Shown here: in pieces, positions 19,857 through 29,453 of the stretch | How positions within the stretch are numbered: position 1 is the stretch's first letter | How the letters are laid out: every line of letters begins with the position of its first letter | Origin: Porphyridium purpureum | Taxonomy: Eukaryota > Rhodophyta > Bangiophyceae > Porphyridiales > Porphyridiaceae | NCBI GenBank assembly: GCA_008690995.1 | Contig: VRMN01000001.1 | Span: 3,658,001 to 3,722,000, forward strand | DNA length: 64,000 nt | Direction: 5' to 3' | The notes under the pieces: generated by a model | The model's database searches: none | What the model was told of the DNA's origin: nothing | What the model saw: only the letters and a program-made list of their open reading frames with translations | Made by a program: the position numbers and the translations under genes

Positions 19857-20139
19857 ATCGCTGGACGCCGTAGCCGCGCTACAGTACGATCGCACACGCT
19901 TGTCCCATCAGGCTCAAATTCGTTTTCGTAGATGTATTTTAACCCCAACTCTCCGAGTCCACTCGTAAATGACGTTTTGTGGCTCCACCTCATTTTGCAT
20001 GAACTTTGCACAAGTTCCGCAATCCGCGTCGCCCGCTGGCGTGCCGTCGCCACAGTGATGTGTCGGAAGTGAGGTTGGAGAACATTCGCTGGGGCCTTTG
20101 TTTCATTGTCGCGACAGCGCTGTGAAGGGAAGCACAGCC

Positions 20140-20901
20140 ATGACAAAGCACTCTGAAGCCGGGGAAATAGCCACGGTGGTGGTTTCGTATGTGGTTCTGG
20201 TCAGCGTCATCGTGTACTGGGTGGTGCGTTCGAATGGAATGTTCAGCCATAACACGCGCATCCGGAGGCTGTGGTGCAATGAAATCCTCAACACCAAGTC
20301 GGACGCCCTACTCGGAGTGCAGACCTTTAGGAATAATGTGATGGCAAGCAGTTTCATCGCCACAATTATGGCGGGCGCCGGTTTCGCGTTCTTGGACTGG
20401 GCTTCTGATCCCACGCGTATAGACTCGCTCAATAACCAAGCTAAAAGTGATCCCTTGACAGCGCTCGAGGCGGACGGCCAAGTGCTCATCAGCGCCAATG
20501 CCAAGTTATACGTGTGTATCATGGTCAGCTTCTTCTCGTTCTACTGCATGACGCAGAACATTCGTCTTCTCTCGCATCTGGGATACTTTTATCGGACGGC
20601 TGGTAATTATGGTTCCCCGGAAAGCGCTTCGCTGTATAACGAGTTTGGACAGGAGGCCAGTGAAGTCACTGTGCGGACGCAACTGTATTTTATGGTCGGT
20701 CTGCGCTTCTTCTACGTTATTATCCCGACAGCCATGTGGTTGTTTGGGCCAACCTTCTTGCTTGTCACTTCGTGCGTGTTGGCAGTGCTGATATGGTTCG
20801 CTGATGCCGTGGTGCTCCCGGACTTTCGGTTTGGCAAGCGCGCTAGACACACTTCTCACCAAGTCAAAGACGAGGAAAACGGAACAGCGCTTGAAAAGTA
20901 A
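20140..20901 (+). CDS. DUF599 multi-pass membrane protein
   Basis: 253 residues from the ATG at 20140, with four or five transmembrane helices. It matches the DUF599 family by its N-terminal helix, the RRLWCNEIL segment, the hallmark GVQTFRNNVMASSFIAT and later the helix-rich TQNIRLLSHLGYF and LYFMVGLRFFYVIIP stretches, ending in a charged tail (KDEENGTALEK). The family occurs in bacteria, plants and algae and has no established biochemical role. An upstream in-frame ATG at 20098 would add 14 residues. It is tail-to-tail with the thioredoxin gene, about 140 bp apart. Confidence 0.85.
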   Translation: MTKHSEAGEIATVVVSYVVLVSVIVYWVVRSNGMFSHNTRIRRLWCNEILNTKSDALLGVQTFRNNVMASSFIATIMAGAGFAFLDWASDPTRIDSLNNQAKSDPLTALEADGQVLISANAKLYVCIMVSFFSFYCMTQNIRLLSHLGYFYRTAGNYGSPESASLYNEFGQEASEVTVRTQLYFMVGLRFFYVIIPTAMWLFGPTFLLVTSCVLAVLIWFADAVVLPDFRFGKRARHTSHQVKDEENGTALEK

Positions 20902-21044
20902 GAAAAGCCGATTTATGAGCACTACTAATTTTGGAGATTTGATCACGAGACACCGAACGATCAGTCCAAGAAGGAGTTTGTACCTACTCGGTCCACTTAT
21001 CGAAACTGTCAGGTCTCTCGTGAGGAAACGTACGTTGGTCTGTT

Positions 21045-21545
21045 CTACGATTTAATGGCCGGGACGTTTGACTCGAGAAGTTCCGTTATGGCCGCCTTGC
21101 TCATCGCTCCCTCAACTTGCGCCACGTTCTCGCCGTTCACAAACACCGCCAGCGTGGGAAGGCCGTGGATCTTGTAGTCCCTAACAAAGTTCTGGTTCTT
21201 CTCCGTGTCGACCTTGACCACCTTGAGCTTATCGCCGTAGTTGGACGCAGCCCAGTCCATCAACGGCGCCATGAGCTTGCACGGGCCGCACCAGTCCGCG
21301 TAGAAGTCTACAAGCACCGGCGTGGACGACTTGAGCACCTCCTCGTCAAACGCGTCGCCCTCCACGGTGCCTACTTTGCTCACCATCCTCAACGGAGCGA
21401 CTCGCCTAATCGTGCTTCTCTGGGCTGCGAGGCCGACGATCCTACGCGGAGCCACATCGCACACGCTCTTCCTGGAACCCGGGCGAGCCAGAGCGGCGGC
21501 GTTTCCAGCGCCACTCCCCGATACAAATCCACAAGTCGTCGCCAT
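21045..21545 (-). CDS. Plastid thioredoxin, y-like
   Basis: Disulfide reductase of the plastid. From the ATG at 21545 the 166-residue precursor has a Ser/Ala/Arg-rich transit peptide (about 60 residues, ending near LRMVSK) and a full thioredoxin fold with active site WCGPC, the buried Asp region (PVLVDFYADWCGPC), the strand VVKVDTEKN, the cis-Pro loop GLPTLAVF and a C-terminal helix. KVDTEKN and YKIHGLPT are closest to type-y thioredoxins, which in plants serve peroxiredoxins and methionine sulfoxide reductases. An upstream in-frame ATG at 21641 lies in the promoter shared with the GH2 gene. Confidence 0.9.
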   Translation of the reverse strand: MATTCGFVSGSGAGNAAALARPGSRKSVCDVAPRRIVGLAAQRSTIRRVAPLRMVSKVGTVEGDAFDEEVLKSSTPVLVDFYADWCGPCKLMAPLMDWAASNYGDKLKVVKVDTEKNQNFVRDYKIHGLPTLAVFVNGENVAQVEGAMSKAAITELLESNVPAIKS

Positions 21546-21751
21546 CGCGGCTCGCACCAGATGAACTCCTATCCCTTCGTCCCAGCGTCTTCCGCAAAGC
21601 TTACCGTCCCGCGCGATGCCTAGCACCGTTCCGTGTGTCACTCACCGTATTGCTATTGCGCCGCACGCCCGCGTTTCTTCCACTTCCTCGCACCAGCACC
21701 TTGAGCTCGACGCTCCAACGTGCAACCTGAATTCGAATTCACTTAACGGTT

Positions 21752-21920
21752 CGGTTTATCGGGTTATCAGCTTATCAGCTTATCGGGTTATCAGCTTATT
21801 GGGTTACCAGCTTATCGGGTTATCAGCTTATCGGGTTATCAGCTTATCGGGTTATCAGCTTATCGGGTTATCAGCTTATCGGGTTATCAGTTTATTGGGT
21901 TACCAGCTTATTGGCTTATC
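21752..21920. repeat. 16-bp minisatellite, about nine copies
   Basis: Tandem unit CGGGTTATCAGCTTAT, occurrences of GGGTTA at about 21761, 21785, 21801, 21817, 21833, 21849, 21865, 21881 and 21897, so a regular 16-bp step apart from one 8-bp partial duplication. Variants GGGTTACC and CAGTTTAT appear in the flanking copies. All three plus-strand frames are open through the unit, which explains a spurious N-terminal extension of the GH2 frame. It lies between the divergent thioredoxin and GH2 genes. Confidence 0.9.
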
Positions 21921-22014
21921 GGTTTCACGGTTTATACTTGTGACACCTTGCAACGGAGACCTTGTGGCAGAAGGAACCAGAAAAAGTTTTGCGGATCTGG
22001 TAGCACGAAGCGTG

Positions 22015-25000
22015 ATGTCAAATCTTTTCCGACAGGCGTCGTCGTCCATTGGGGCGGCTGGCATGAAGCCGTCGTCGCGCGCGGTGCGGCGAGAGCTTGT
22101 TCAGGGCTGGACGTTGAGTGGCGGCTCCGCGAGAGCGGACGGAGCAGGCAGTTTGGATCTGGACGCTTCGCCATCAGAGGAGGCCGATCTCAGTCTGAAC
22201 GGCGAGCCGGTCGCTGTGCCGGGAAGTGTGCAGGTCGAGCTGATTAGAAAAGGGCTGGTGCCTCACCCATTCTACGGTGCAAATTGCTTGGATCCGGTGT
22301 GGGACCGCATCGACGCTTGCGCTTGGACGTACGAGTGCTCGCTAGTGCTCGAGAATCACGCGCACGCCTCGCATTCCTCCGCAACAGACGCGACCGCGCG
22401 TGCTTCTGATAATTATGCGCGCAGTAATGCCGAGGCATCAATGAGGTCTGCGGGAAGCGCAGACGATGAGGACGTTATTGTTCCGGTTCGTGATGCTCCT
22501 GATCGAGCTGTGCCCGAGCTGGCCGAGAAAAAGAACGCAGTTGTGGATGACTCACCGGTCTTACCGCAACTAAAAGCATCTAGCTTGAGACGGTCAATGT
22601 CCAGCGCGTCAGCATCGGGATTGTTGTCGGGTGATGGCTCCACTGGCGGTTCGTTGTCGACCAGCCGCACACCAAGTGTGGCGTACTACGTGCTGCGTTT
22701 TGTGTCGATCGACGGTGTGGCCGACGTGTACATTGATGACGAGCTGCGCGGCTCGAGCGAAAACGCATTCTTACCATTGGAGATTGTCATTCCTGGGGAT
22801 GAAGTTTCAAGTGCTGGTCAGCTGAGCGTGCGTAAAGTGACATTACACTTCCGAGCCATGAGATTGTGCGGTGAAACTCTTCGCAAACCGCGTTTCAGTT
22901 TTGGATGCGAGTGGGCACCTCGCATTCTCACCGTAGGCTTTCTTGGTTCGGTGCTCGTCGATCAGATCCATTTGGTGCAGATATCCGACTGGCGGGTCAC
23001 CCAGAAGCATGAAAAGGACGGCAAGGTCGTCCTTCATGTTGAGGTCGGTCTTGAGTGCACGCGGGACGTCGCACTACGCGCTATGGTCGCTGCGCGTGGC
23101 TCTTCTCGCGTGGGTGAACAGATCTGGCAGGCTGCTGCTAGATCGCTCTCTGCATCTGCTGCGACCAATTTGGACGAGTCATTTTCTGTCCGCGCAACTT
23201 TGTTTGATGGCGAGGAGCTCTTGAACGACCTTACTTCGGAAGGATGCGTAGGAAATATCATCCTCGGCTTGCAAGCCACTGCGGCGTCAAGTCGGTCCTC
23301 GGCATCGTTGCTCCTCCAGAGGCTTGTATTCCGAGGCAGCATCACGATAGATGCACCAAAGCTTTGGTGGCCGAACGGTTACGGCGCCCAAAATCTATAC
23401 ACCATGGAAATCGCTGTTCTCAGCAGCAACGGCAGCGACGCTAATGCGACTTTCCTGGATGAGCAAAGTTTCAAAGTGGGACTGCGAACGATCACTCTGG
23501 ACACGTCTGCATTGCTGCCAGCGGCCACAGCAGGAGTGCATGATAACCCGCACTTGATCGTGAATGGTCGCGCTATTATTGCAAAGGGCGCCCACGTTGT
23601 TCCGCTAAATTCATTCCTTACAAACGTCAGTGCTCGCGATTACTATTCGGTTCTGTCCAGCGCACAGGCAGTAGGTATGAACGTTCTTCGGGTTTCAGGG
23701 GCGGGCACGTATGAACGGATTGAGTTCTACGATATAGCCGACAAGCTTGGCATCATGATTTTGCAGGAATTCTGTTCCACACGCACAGGGCAAGAGATCA
23801 GAGAAGGAGACGCCGTCCTGTCAAGCATTGCCCGCGAGGCGCAGCATCAAGTGGAATCGCTGCGTCACCACGCATGTCTGGCCCTCTGGTGCAGTGCCTC
23901 TGAAGAGCGTGATACTGCAACAAGCCCAAATGGAAAAAACATCCCGATTGGGCTTTTAAGTGCGATTGTACAGCAACACGACGCACACACCCCCTTCTGT
24001 CCATCTTTACGTGCATTCGATCGAAGCATGGCGTGTCCGAATTTGCGCACCTCGCAAAGTCTCTGCTCGGAAGATACCGTTTCCGCTTTCGCGGCGCGCG
24101 GAGAGCGTAGCTTATTTGGCCCCGTCATGGACGCACACCAAAGGCAAGAAAATGGGGATACACGCATGCTCGAGATGACGTTTCGCCTCTTTCGCTTCCC
24201 AAAAGACTTTCCGTCGCTCGCCTACTTGACACAGCTTTGCCAAGCTATCGGGGTAGACGCAGAAGTTCAGCGTCTCCGCCGCGAGGGGCACGGCGTGTTG
24301 TATCAGCAATTGAATGATTGTTGGCCAGGAACTAGCTCAAGCTCGCTCGAATTTTTCGGCAGATGGAAGGCCCTGCACTTCTTCAGCATGCGCTTCTTCG
24401 CGCCGATCTCCGTGTGCCTTCAGCCACTTGAAAGCGACAGATTAGGGATGCAAAAGGTAGAGTCCAATCACAGCGAAAGCACCTTTGGCGGCGTCTTCGA
24501 CGTGTGCATTGTGAACGACCATGATCACACGGGGACCAAAGCCGCAGATGGTGGGCAGACACAAGAAGGCGTCCTAACGTGGCGCCTGTGGAACATCAGC
24601 AGCAGTGAAGTCGTGCAGGAGGGATCTGAGAGCGTGATGCTTGCTGGTACAGCGGCGAGTACGCAGGTCAAAGTTCTTGATTTTCGGGAAAATGCACGGA
24701 TTCTGAGCCACGAGAATCTTGTTTTAGATGTTCGCATGCAGGACGAGAAGAGCGCACCTCAGAACCAGCACATTACGCAGCGCACAGCGTGGTTCTGTCC
24801 ACCACGACTTGCGCATCTGAGTGCGGCGAAGGCAGCGACAAGCGTGGACGTTGCCGTGAAAGACCGCGTGCTACATGTCACTTTGCGCAGCGACGTGTTT
24901 CTCGCGTATGTTTTTGTTAACGTCGTTGCCGAGCCCACACAGTACTGCCGGCCTAGCAACAACTTTTTTGATCTTTTCCCGAACGAGCCGTATACCATCA

Positions 25001-25086
25001 CCGTGAGAGTTCCGCTGGGCCTGAGTCTGGAGCAAGCGAAGCAGCGCCTCATGGTTTCTAGCCTGGTCGACTCGTACATGCATTAA
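22015..25086 (+). CDS. Diverged GH2 beta-mannosidase / exo-beta-glycosidase
   Basis: Glycoside hydrolase family 2, beta-mannosidase branch. In the 1023 residues from Met22015 the order is: sugar-binding jelly-roll with WTLSGG, AVPGSVQVELIRKG and DACAWTYE; an Ig-like domain ending in APKLWWPNGYGAQNLY; a TIM barrel with ERIEFYDIADKLGIMILQEF, LALWCSASEE and GVLYQQLNDCWPGTSSSS; then GRWKALHFFSMRFFAP and C-terminal beta domains. The LWCSASEE glutamate aligns with the acid/base residue. The second catalytic glutamate, normally in SEFGFQS-like sequence before FPS, is not evident here (LFRFPKDFPS). A Ser/Ala-rich insertion sits in the first domain (about 120-210). No signal peptide was clear. The open frame begins at 21616, but the 5' part translates the minisatellite. 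Confidence 0.85.
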   Translation: MSNLFRQASSSIGAAGMKPSSRAVRRELVQGWTLSGGSARADGAGSLDLDASPSEEADLSLNGEPVAVPGSVQVELIRKGLVPHPFYGANCLDPVWDRIDACAWTYECSLVLENHAHASHSSATDATARASDNYARSNAEASMRSAGSADDEDVIVPVRDAPDRAVPELAEKKNAVVDDSPVLPQLKASSLRRSMSSASASGLLSGDGSTGGSLSTSRTPSVAYYVLRFVSIDGVADVYIDDELRGSSENAFLPLEIVIPGDEVSSAGQLSVRKVTLHFRAMRLCGETLRKPRFSFGCEWAPRILTVGFLGSVLVDQIHLVQISDWRVTQKHEKDGKVVLHVEVGLECTRDVALRAMVAARGSSRVGEQIWQAAARSLSASAATNLDESFSVRATLFDGEELLNDLTSEGCVGNIILGLQATAASSRSSASLLLQRLVFRGSITIDAPKLWWPNGYGAQNLYTMEIAVLSSNGSDANATFLDEQSFKVGLRTITLDTSALLPAATAGVHDNPHLIVNGRAIIAKGAHVVPLNSFLTNVSARDYYSVLSSAQAVGMNVLRVSGAGTYERIEFYDIADKLGIMILQEFCSTRTGQEIREGDAVLSSIAREAQHQVESLRHHACLALWCSASEERDTATSPNGKNIPIGLLSAIVQQHDAHTPFCPSLRAFDRSMACPNLRTSQSLCSEDTVSAFAARGERSLFGPVMDAHQRQENGDTRMLEMTFRLFRFPKDFPSLAYLTQLCQAIGVDAEVQRLRREGHGVLYQQLNDCWPGTSSSSLEFFGRWKALHFFSMRFFAPISVCLQPLESDRLGMQKVESNHSESTFGGVFDVCIVNDHDHTGTKAADGGQTQEGVLTWRLWNISSSEVVQEGSESVMLAGTAASTQVKVLDFRENARILSHENLVLDVRMQDEKSAPQNQHITQRTAWFCPPRLAHLSAAKAATSVDVAVKDRVLHVTLRSDVFLAYVFVNVVAEPTQYCRPSNNFFDLFPNEPYTITVRVPLGLSLEQAKQRLMVSSLVDSYMH

Positions 25087-25168
25087 GATGGTCTCAGGTG
25101 ACAAAACAATCTAACCGTGCGGCGTCATAGCAAACATGCTTTGTGTACTCTAAAGAGTCTCACTAATC

Positions 25169-27223
25169 CTACTTCTTCCGCCAGGCTTGAACACAGGCCA
25201 CGGAGCAGAATCTGAGGCTTTCCACGTCAAACGGGACAATACCGTCCAAAGCTTTTCGACACTGTGCGCATCTCTTACCCATGCGAACTTCTGCTGCTTG
25301 AGCACGCACTTCGAGCGGATTCAGCGGCTTGTTCTCAATGGCCGCGGTAACACCTTTGGCCGAAGCCATGTTCTCGCTCACGGCCGGGGCTTCTGGACGA
25401 TCGTGTGCGGCGGCGGCGGCGGCCGCCGCCGCTACTGCTGCTGCTGCTGCTTTCTTCTGCTTCGCAGCCTTTCTACGATCGCGCTCTTTCAGCTTTTGAG
25501 CGTCCTTCTTCTCCTTTAGCTTTTGCTCTCGTATCTGCTCAGCCTGCTCGTCAATGGCGTCTGGAATGCCGGCCTTTACGTAGTCGTACATGTCTGGATG
25601 CATTCCGCGAAACACACGGAAGACGGTACGTGTTTCGCGATCAGGCGCACACGCGTATGCTTTATCCAACACGGGGTCTGCTCCGAAAGCCAACAAGTCC
25701 AGAATTGCCTGGTGCTTACCCAGTAAGGCCGCAAGCTGCAGAGGCGTCCGTCCTCGCGCGTTCACCCGTTTGCCATCTTCCACGACGTAATCGTCGGAAA
25801 TTGGGAAAGGACGCGTACAATCTTCAATTGAAAATTCATTCGACTCCAAAAACAACTCTTCGTCACTTTGCACGCGCACGATAGCCGAAAAGAGCTCCCA
25901 TGTACGATTCGGTGCACTCGTTGCTGCGAGATCTGGCCCGACAGACTCTTCGAGTACCAGCCGCTGTTCTTCTCGCTCACGTTCCGCTGAAGGGATCTTC
26001 AATACAGGCACGGACTCGGGTTGCGCCCCATCCCGAATTTCCCCTGGGTTTTCTCGGATCTGGACCCATCGAAACAGACACAGCTCGACGAAGACTCGCT
26101 CAGCCTCCTTTAGGGTTGGTCTTCTCACTGGGAAAGGAACACTTCTAACTCGAGCCGCCGTCTTCGCCTGAGACAGGCTTTGCGGCATTTGCTCCTTGTC
26201 GAAGAGAGCGCTCCTGCTCTCGCCAGCGGCAGAGAAGAATACAATGGCGTCTGCAAAGTACTGGCTCCATCGCTGAAACAGGGTTTTTATGTCAGCAGCA
26301 AACACAGCCGCCCCATGCCTCCGAAGCGATGCACCAGCAGATTTTGCGCGCTTGGCTTTATCCGAGGACGTCTGCGAACCGCCTTGCTTCTTTCGAACAG
26401 TGTAATGATGAAACGTCTTGTGTTGGAGCAGGCGCGATTTACCACGCACATTCACGTCAAGGTCGTATACGCAGCCAGCAAAGTGGCCGCCCGAAGATAA
26501 GAGCAGCACACAGTACTTGTAAGCGGGCAGGCGTGATATCGAACGCAAATCGTTCGCATCTGGAAGCCAGACTTTCCACACCCTCAATCCACGCAAGGAG
26601 CTGCGTGAAGGTTCATCAGTCCCTGCGTATCTGTACACAACAAAGCTTTGATGTAGAAGAGCTCCGGCCTCCGTCTGTGGCTTGGTTCGATTGCGGCCTG
26701 AATGGCGGTATGAGTCCACATCGGATCCGGTGTCTGCCTCCGAATTTGATGACCCAGATCCAGAGATAGACACGAGGTCTTCTTCGACGGCGTCTTCCCC
26801 AGGTTGCATCACCGAGCTTGCCGTCTTCTCTCGTCTTGCATCTTCAACTCTTGCATTGTGCGTCTGCACCAACACTTCGAACGCATGCTGCGACACAGGT
26901 GAGCGTTTCTGCGTTTGCCTACGTGCATTATACCGATGCCAGTCACTTCGAACGTGCTCCCGGAGGGCTTTAGCGGTTGCACACTTTGCTTGCTCCTCGC
27001 CTGCGCCCTTGCACACTGTACACATCAACGTATCGTTCCCGTTCTCTCTCGACTCGGTCGGCGTGTCGACGTGGACATGATCCTGCAGCTCTTCCGCCAC
27101 TTCATCCACCTCTGTAGACGCGTCAGCGGAGGCCACGGCCTCCGCAATCCATTTACAAGCTGGTGTACGGAGCTCCCACACACCTACTCGCGCCGCTGTA
27201 ATGTGCGACATCGTTCCATCCAA
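25169..27223 (-). CDS. ANKZF1: Vms1/ANKZF1 peptidyl-tRNA hydrolase of ribosome quality control
   Basis: Releases stalled nascent chains from peptidyl-tRNA on 60S subunits and protects mitochondria from aberrant chains. The 684 residues contain an N-terminal C2H2-type finger (Cys68, Cys71, His90, His96 with HVRSDWHRYN), the release-factor-like VLRF1 domain with GGSQ at 281-284 (catalytic Gln284) and GASLRRHG, then FAVELCLFRW-like strands, ankyrin repeats at about 500-550 (RTPLQLAALLGKH), a Lys/Ala coiled coil (about 565-620) and a C-terminal cysteine cluster (CAQCRKAL ... FCSVACVQAW). Domain order matches yeast Vms1 and human ANKZF1. The reading from 27223 gives the full N-terminal region. Confidence 0.92.
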   Translation of the reverse strand: MDGTMSHITAARVGVWELRTPACKWIAEAVASADASTEVDEVAEELQDHVHVDTPTESRENGNDTLMCTVCKGAGEEQAKCATAKALREHVRSDWHRYNARRQTQKRSPVSQHAFEVLVQTHNARVEDARREKTASSVMQPGEDAVEEDLVSISGSGSSNSEADTGSDVDSYRHSGRNRTKPQTEAGALLHQSFVVYRYAGTDEPSRSSLRGLRVWKVWLPDANDLRSISRLPAYKYCVLLLSSGGHFAGCVYDLDVNVRGKSRLLQHKTFHHYTVRKKQGGSQTSSDKAKRAKSAGASLRRHGAAVFAADIKTLFQRWSQYFADAIVFFSAAGESRSALFDKEQMPQSLSQAKTAARVRSVPFPVRRPTLKEAERVFVELCLFRWVQIRENPGEIRDGAQPESVPVLKIPSAEREREEQRLVLEESVGPDLAATSAPNRTWELFSAIVRVQSDEELFLESNEFSIEDCTRPFPISDDYVVEDGKRVNARGRTPLQLAALLGKHQAILDLLAFGADPVLDKAYACAPDRETRTVFRVFRGMHPDMYDYVKAGIPDAIDEQAEQIREQKLKEKKDAQKLKERDRRKAAKQKKAAAAAVAAAAAAAAAHDRPEAPAVSENMASAKGVTAAIENKPLNPLEVRAQAAEVRMGKRCAQCRKALDGIVPFDVESLRFCSVACVQAWRKK

Positions 27224-27538
27224 TCAAGTGATGTCGACCGCGACCGTCATGCCGTTTCCCGTCAAGTGTTTACTATGGTGACACAGAGAATGGTGTCGTT
27301 TTGAGGAACTTTCAAAGACTGATGCAAAGCTAGAGATCCGCGCGGGCCAAGTCCAACCACGTCGTGTAAAGAGGCTCCTTTTCATGTCAAAGAAACCAAG
27401 ACGTGGGTAAAAACGTGGATGGCTCGAACAGAAGAACCATGCAGTGGTTCACCCTTCACAACTGTCGGGCTCTCCGTGGGTATTTCTCAGATGGTCGCTA
27501 CGAGATCTCCTTCTTCGGTTGCTATGTATTCTTCTGCT
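27224..27538. other. Intergenic gap
   Basis: 315 bp between two minus-strand genes. It holds the Vms1 5' region and the glucokinase 3' flank. No gene or site recognised. Confidence 0.4.
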
Positions 27539-28939
27539 TCATCTCAGGCTGCCCTCGCGCACAAGCTTGGTGAACTGTGCGGTTATTAGCATTGCAAACC
27601 CAGCAGATGTCGTGATCGAGATGCCAAGGGCCCAGAACACAGAGTAGTCGCTAAAGCTATCCAGAAATGCACGATTGGTTCGTTTCAGTGCAGAACCAAT
27701 CTTCGCGCCCACTGACGCCGTCTTCATTGCCGCTGTCCTCAAACTGGTGGTGCGGAATTCGAGCACCGGGAGAGGAGCCGCGTGCGCAGCGTGCAGCAAA
27801 CGGAACGCCATTACGTGCGCACCACGAAGCCCAAGGTCCTCAAGCGTGACGACGTAGATCGGAATATTTTCAATGCGACTGCGCAAGCGGCCCTTGTCGT
27901 ACAGTGCGACCATAAATCCTGAGCCAGTCTCTGAGATGGCATCAAGCAGCTTCGGAGCAATACCGCCTGCAATGTATAAACCTCCACGGGGAAGGTATTT
28001 CAAGGCAACATTTCCGACTTCCGAGCCGTACGCGGACAAAAACATCTGGACGGCCTGCATCGCGAGCGAGTAATCGAAACGTGAACTGCTGATCGCAAAG
28101 GGGATATCGGTTTGACTCATAATTCTCTTGTGAGTCTCCAGTTGCATGTCGTCCATTTGAGTTCTGTGCGCCAAAAATTCGTAAACATTCTGAAGCCCGC
28201 GTCCAGAAACAATGCGTTCTACGGACACACGCCCCTTCACTTTTTCTCTCATCCAAACCAGCAGCTCTGTCTCTATATCGTTGCGCGGCGCGAAATCGGT
28301 GTGACCGCCTTCAGTTGCGAAGACCTGATAAGAGTCATCATCCCGGGCTTTTGTCAAATAGCACTCTCCGAGCCCCGTTCCGGCGCCGACGAGTGCGATG
28401 GGCGCACCTGGCAGTTTCTCGCCGTGCTGAATGGTTACGATATCGTTTTCGTGCAGCGCCTCAATGCCATGCCCATTCGCCGCAAAGTCGTTTATCAGAC
28501 TGACCCTGCCAATTCCAAAAGACTGTTCCAGGTCTCTGCCGTCGATGATCCAGCCTTCCCGATTTGTGAAGTTGATGTGGTCGTTGTCCACCGGCCCGGC
28601 CACAGCCAAACACGCGACGTCTGTGTGTCCATGATTTGCATCCACGGCGGCCATGACCACCGGGTCCGCGAAGAACTCGCAGAGCGCGTCAGAAAACAGC
28701 TTGTACTTGTCATTGTCATACTTCCGACGGCACAGGATGCGACTGTCCTCCAAACTGTCGGCGGAACTCTGGACGAGCTGCAATCTGCAGTTGGTGCCGC
28801 CAATATCTCCTGCGATGATCAGGTACTTTTGCGACGTTCCGATCTGGAACAGCTCGCCTTCCTCGCTCTTACTCACTGATTTGGACATTTCCTTGGGCGC
28901 CGAGACGACCGACTCGAGCGCGCCATCCTCCTGACCCAT
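27539..28939 (-). CDS. Bacterial-type glucokinase with C-terminal membrane anchor
   Basis: ATP-dependent glucose phosphorylation at entry to glycolysis, Glk (PF02685) type rather than hexokinase. Motifs in the 466 residues: phosphate loop AGDIGGTNCRLQL, LINDFAANGHGIEAL with the catalytic Asp, GAGTGLGECYL, and EGGHTDFAPR, then YIAGGIAP. The catalytic core ends near residue 390 (RGAHVMAFRLL). Beyond it is an unusual about 75-residue tail with basic residues and one hydrophobic helix (FWALGISITTSAGFAML), which would tether the enzyme to a membrane, probably an organelle surface. The N-terminal about 35 residues are acidic and Ser-rich, not a clear transit peptide. Confidence 0.9.
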   Translation of the reverse strand: MGQEDGALESVVSAPKEMSKSVSKSEEGELFQIGTSQKYLIIAGDIGGTNCRLQLVQSSADSLEDSRILCRRKYDNDKYKLFSDALCEFFADPVVMAAVDANHGHTDVACLAVAGPVDNDHINFTNREGWIIDGRDLEQSFGIGRVSLINDFAANGHGIEALHENDIVTIQHGEKLPGAPIALVGAGTGLGECYLTKARDDDSYQVFATEGGHTDFAPRNDIETELLVWMREKVKGRVSVERIVSGRGLQNVYEFLAHRTQMDDMQLETHKRIMSQTDIPFAISSSRFDYSLAMQAVQMFLSAYGSEVGNVALKYLPRGGLYIAGGIAPKLLDAISETGSGFMVALYDKGRLRSRIENIPIYVVTLEDLGLRGAHVMAFRLLHAAHAAPLPVLEFRTTSLRTAAMKTASVGAKIGSALKRTNRAFLDSFSDYSVFWALGISITTSAGFAMLITAQFTKLVREGSLR

Positions 28940-29211
28940 TCTTCACCAGCCGCAGTCACACAAATTCAACACCGCGCCCGCACGCCTCTTACGCGTCGTG
29001 CAGCCTCGATTCCCTCGCTATCTCCCTGAGAGCGATCTCTCAAGCACCAAATCCACAGACTCACTAGCAAACCCCCTCTAAAATTACCAACACCACTTCC
29101 AACCCCGCAGGGAATGATCCTTCACCCAGCCGATCACCGTATGCTCCAGCCCTCCCAACCACCGTCCTCCTCACCCAAACCTCGCTGCTTCTCTCCGTGT
29201 CTCCCCGTCTT

Positions 29212-29247
<36 letters not shown>

Positions 29248-29365
29248 CTCACCATCCGTTCAGCTCCCCAACCGACAAACACACACGCGCTTGCTGCTTG
29301 CGTTCCAACGGAAACGCACCAAAAACTCACACGCCGCATTCCGTCATCTTTAAACGCTTCCGCAA

Positions 29366-29409
29366 TGACATTTTGTCATTCCGCACGCTTTCTCGATGAC
29401 GCGTTGTCA
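29366..29409. promoter_or_regulatory. Paired palindromes TGACNNNTTGTCA
   Basis: TGACATTTTGTCA at 29366-29378 and TGACGCGTTGTCA at 29397-29409, 31 bp apart. Each is followed by a near-identical ATTCC/GGCACGCTT, so the element is a 31-bp imperfect tandem duplication. A third half-site TGACA follows at about 29428. The half-site TGACA/TGTCA is the known core of TALE-homeodomain factors; the link is inference. Confidence 0.45.
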
Positions 29410-29453
29410 TTCGGCACGCTTCCAGGATGACACCAAATGCACAAGCACACGAT

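Noticed and set aside
21616-22014. N-terminal extension of the GH2 frame
   Set aside because: It reads through the thioredoxin promoter and the 16-bp minisatellite; the repeated SAYRVISL-type sequence is an artefact of a repeat open in all frames.
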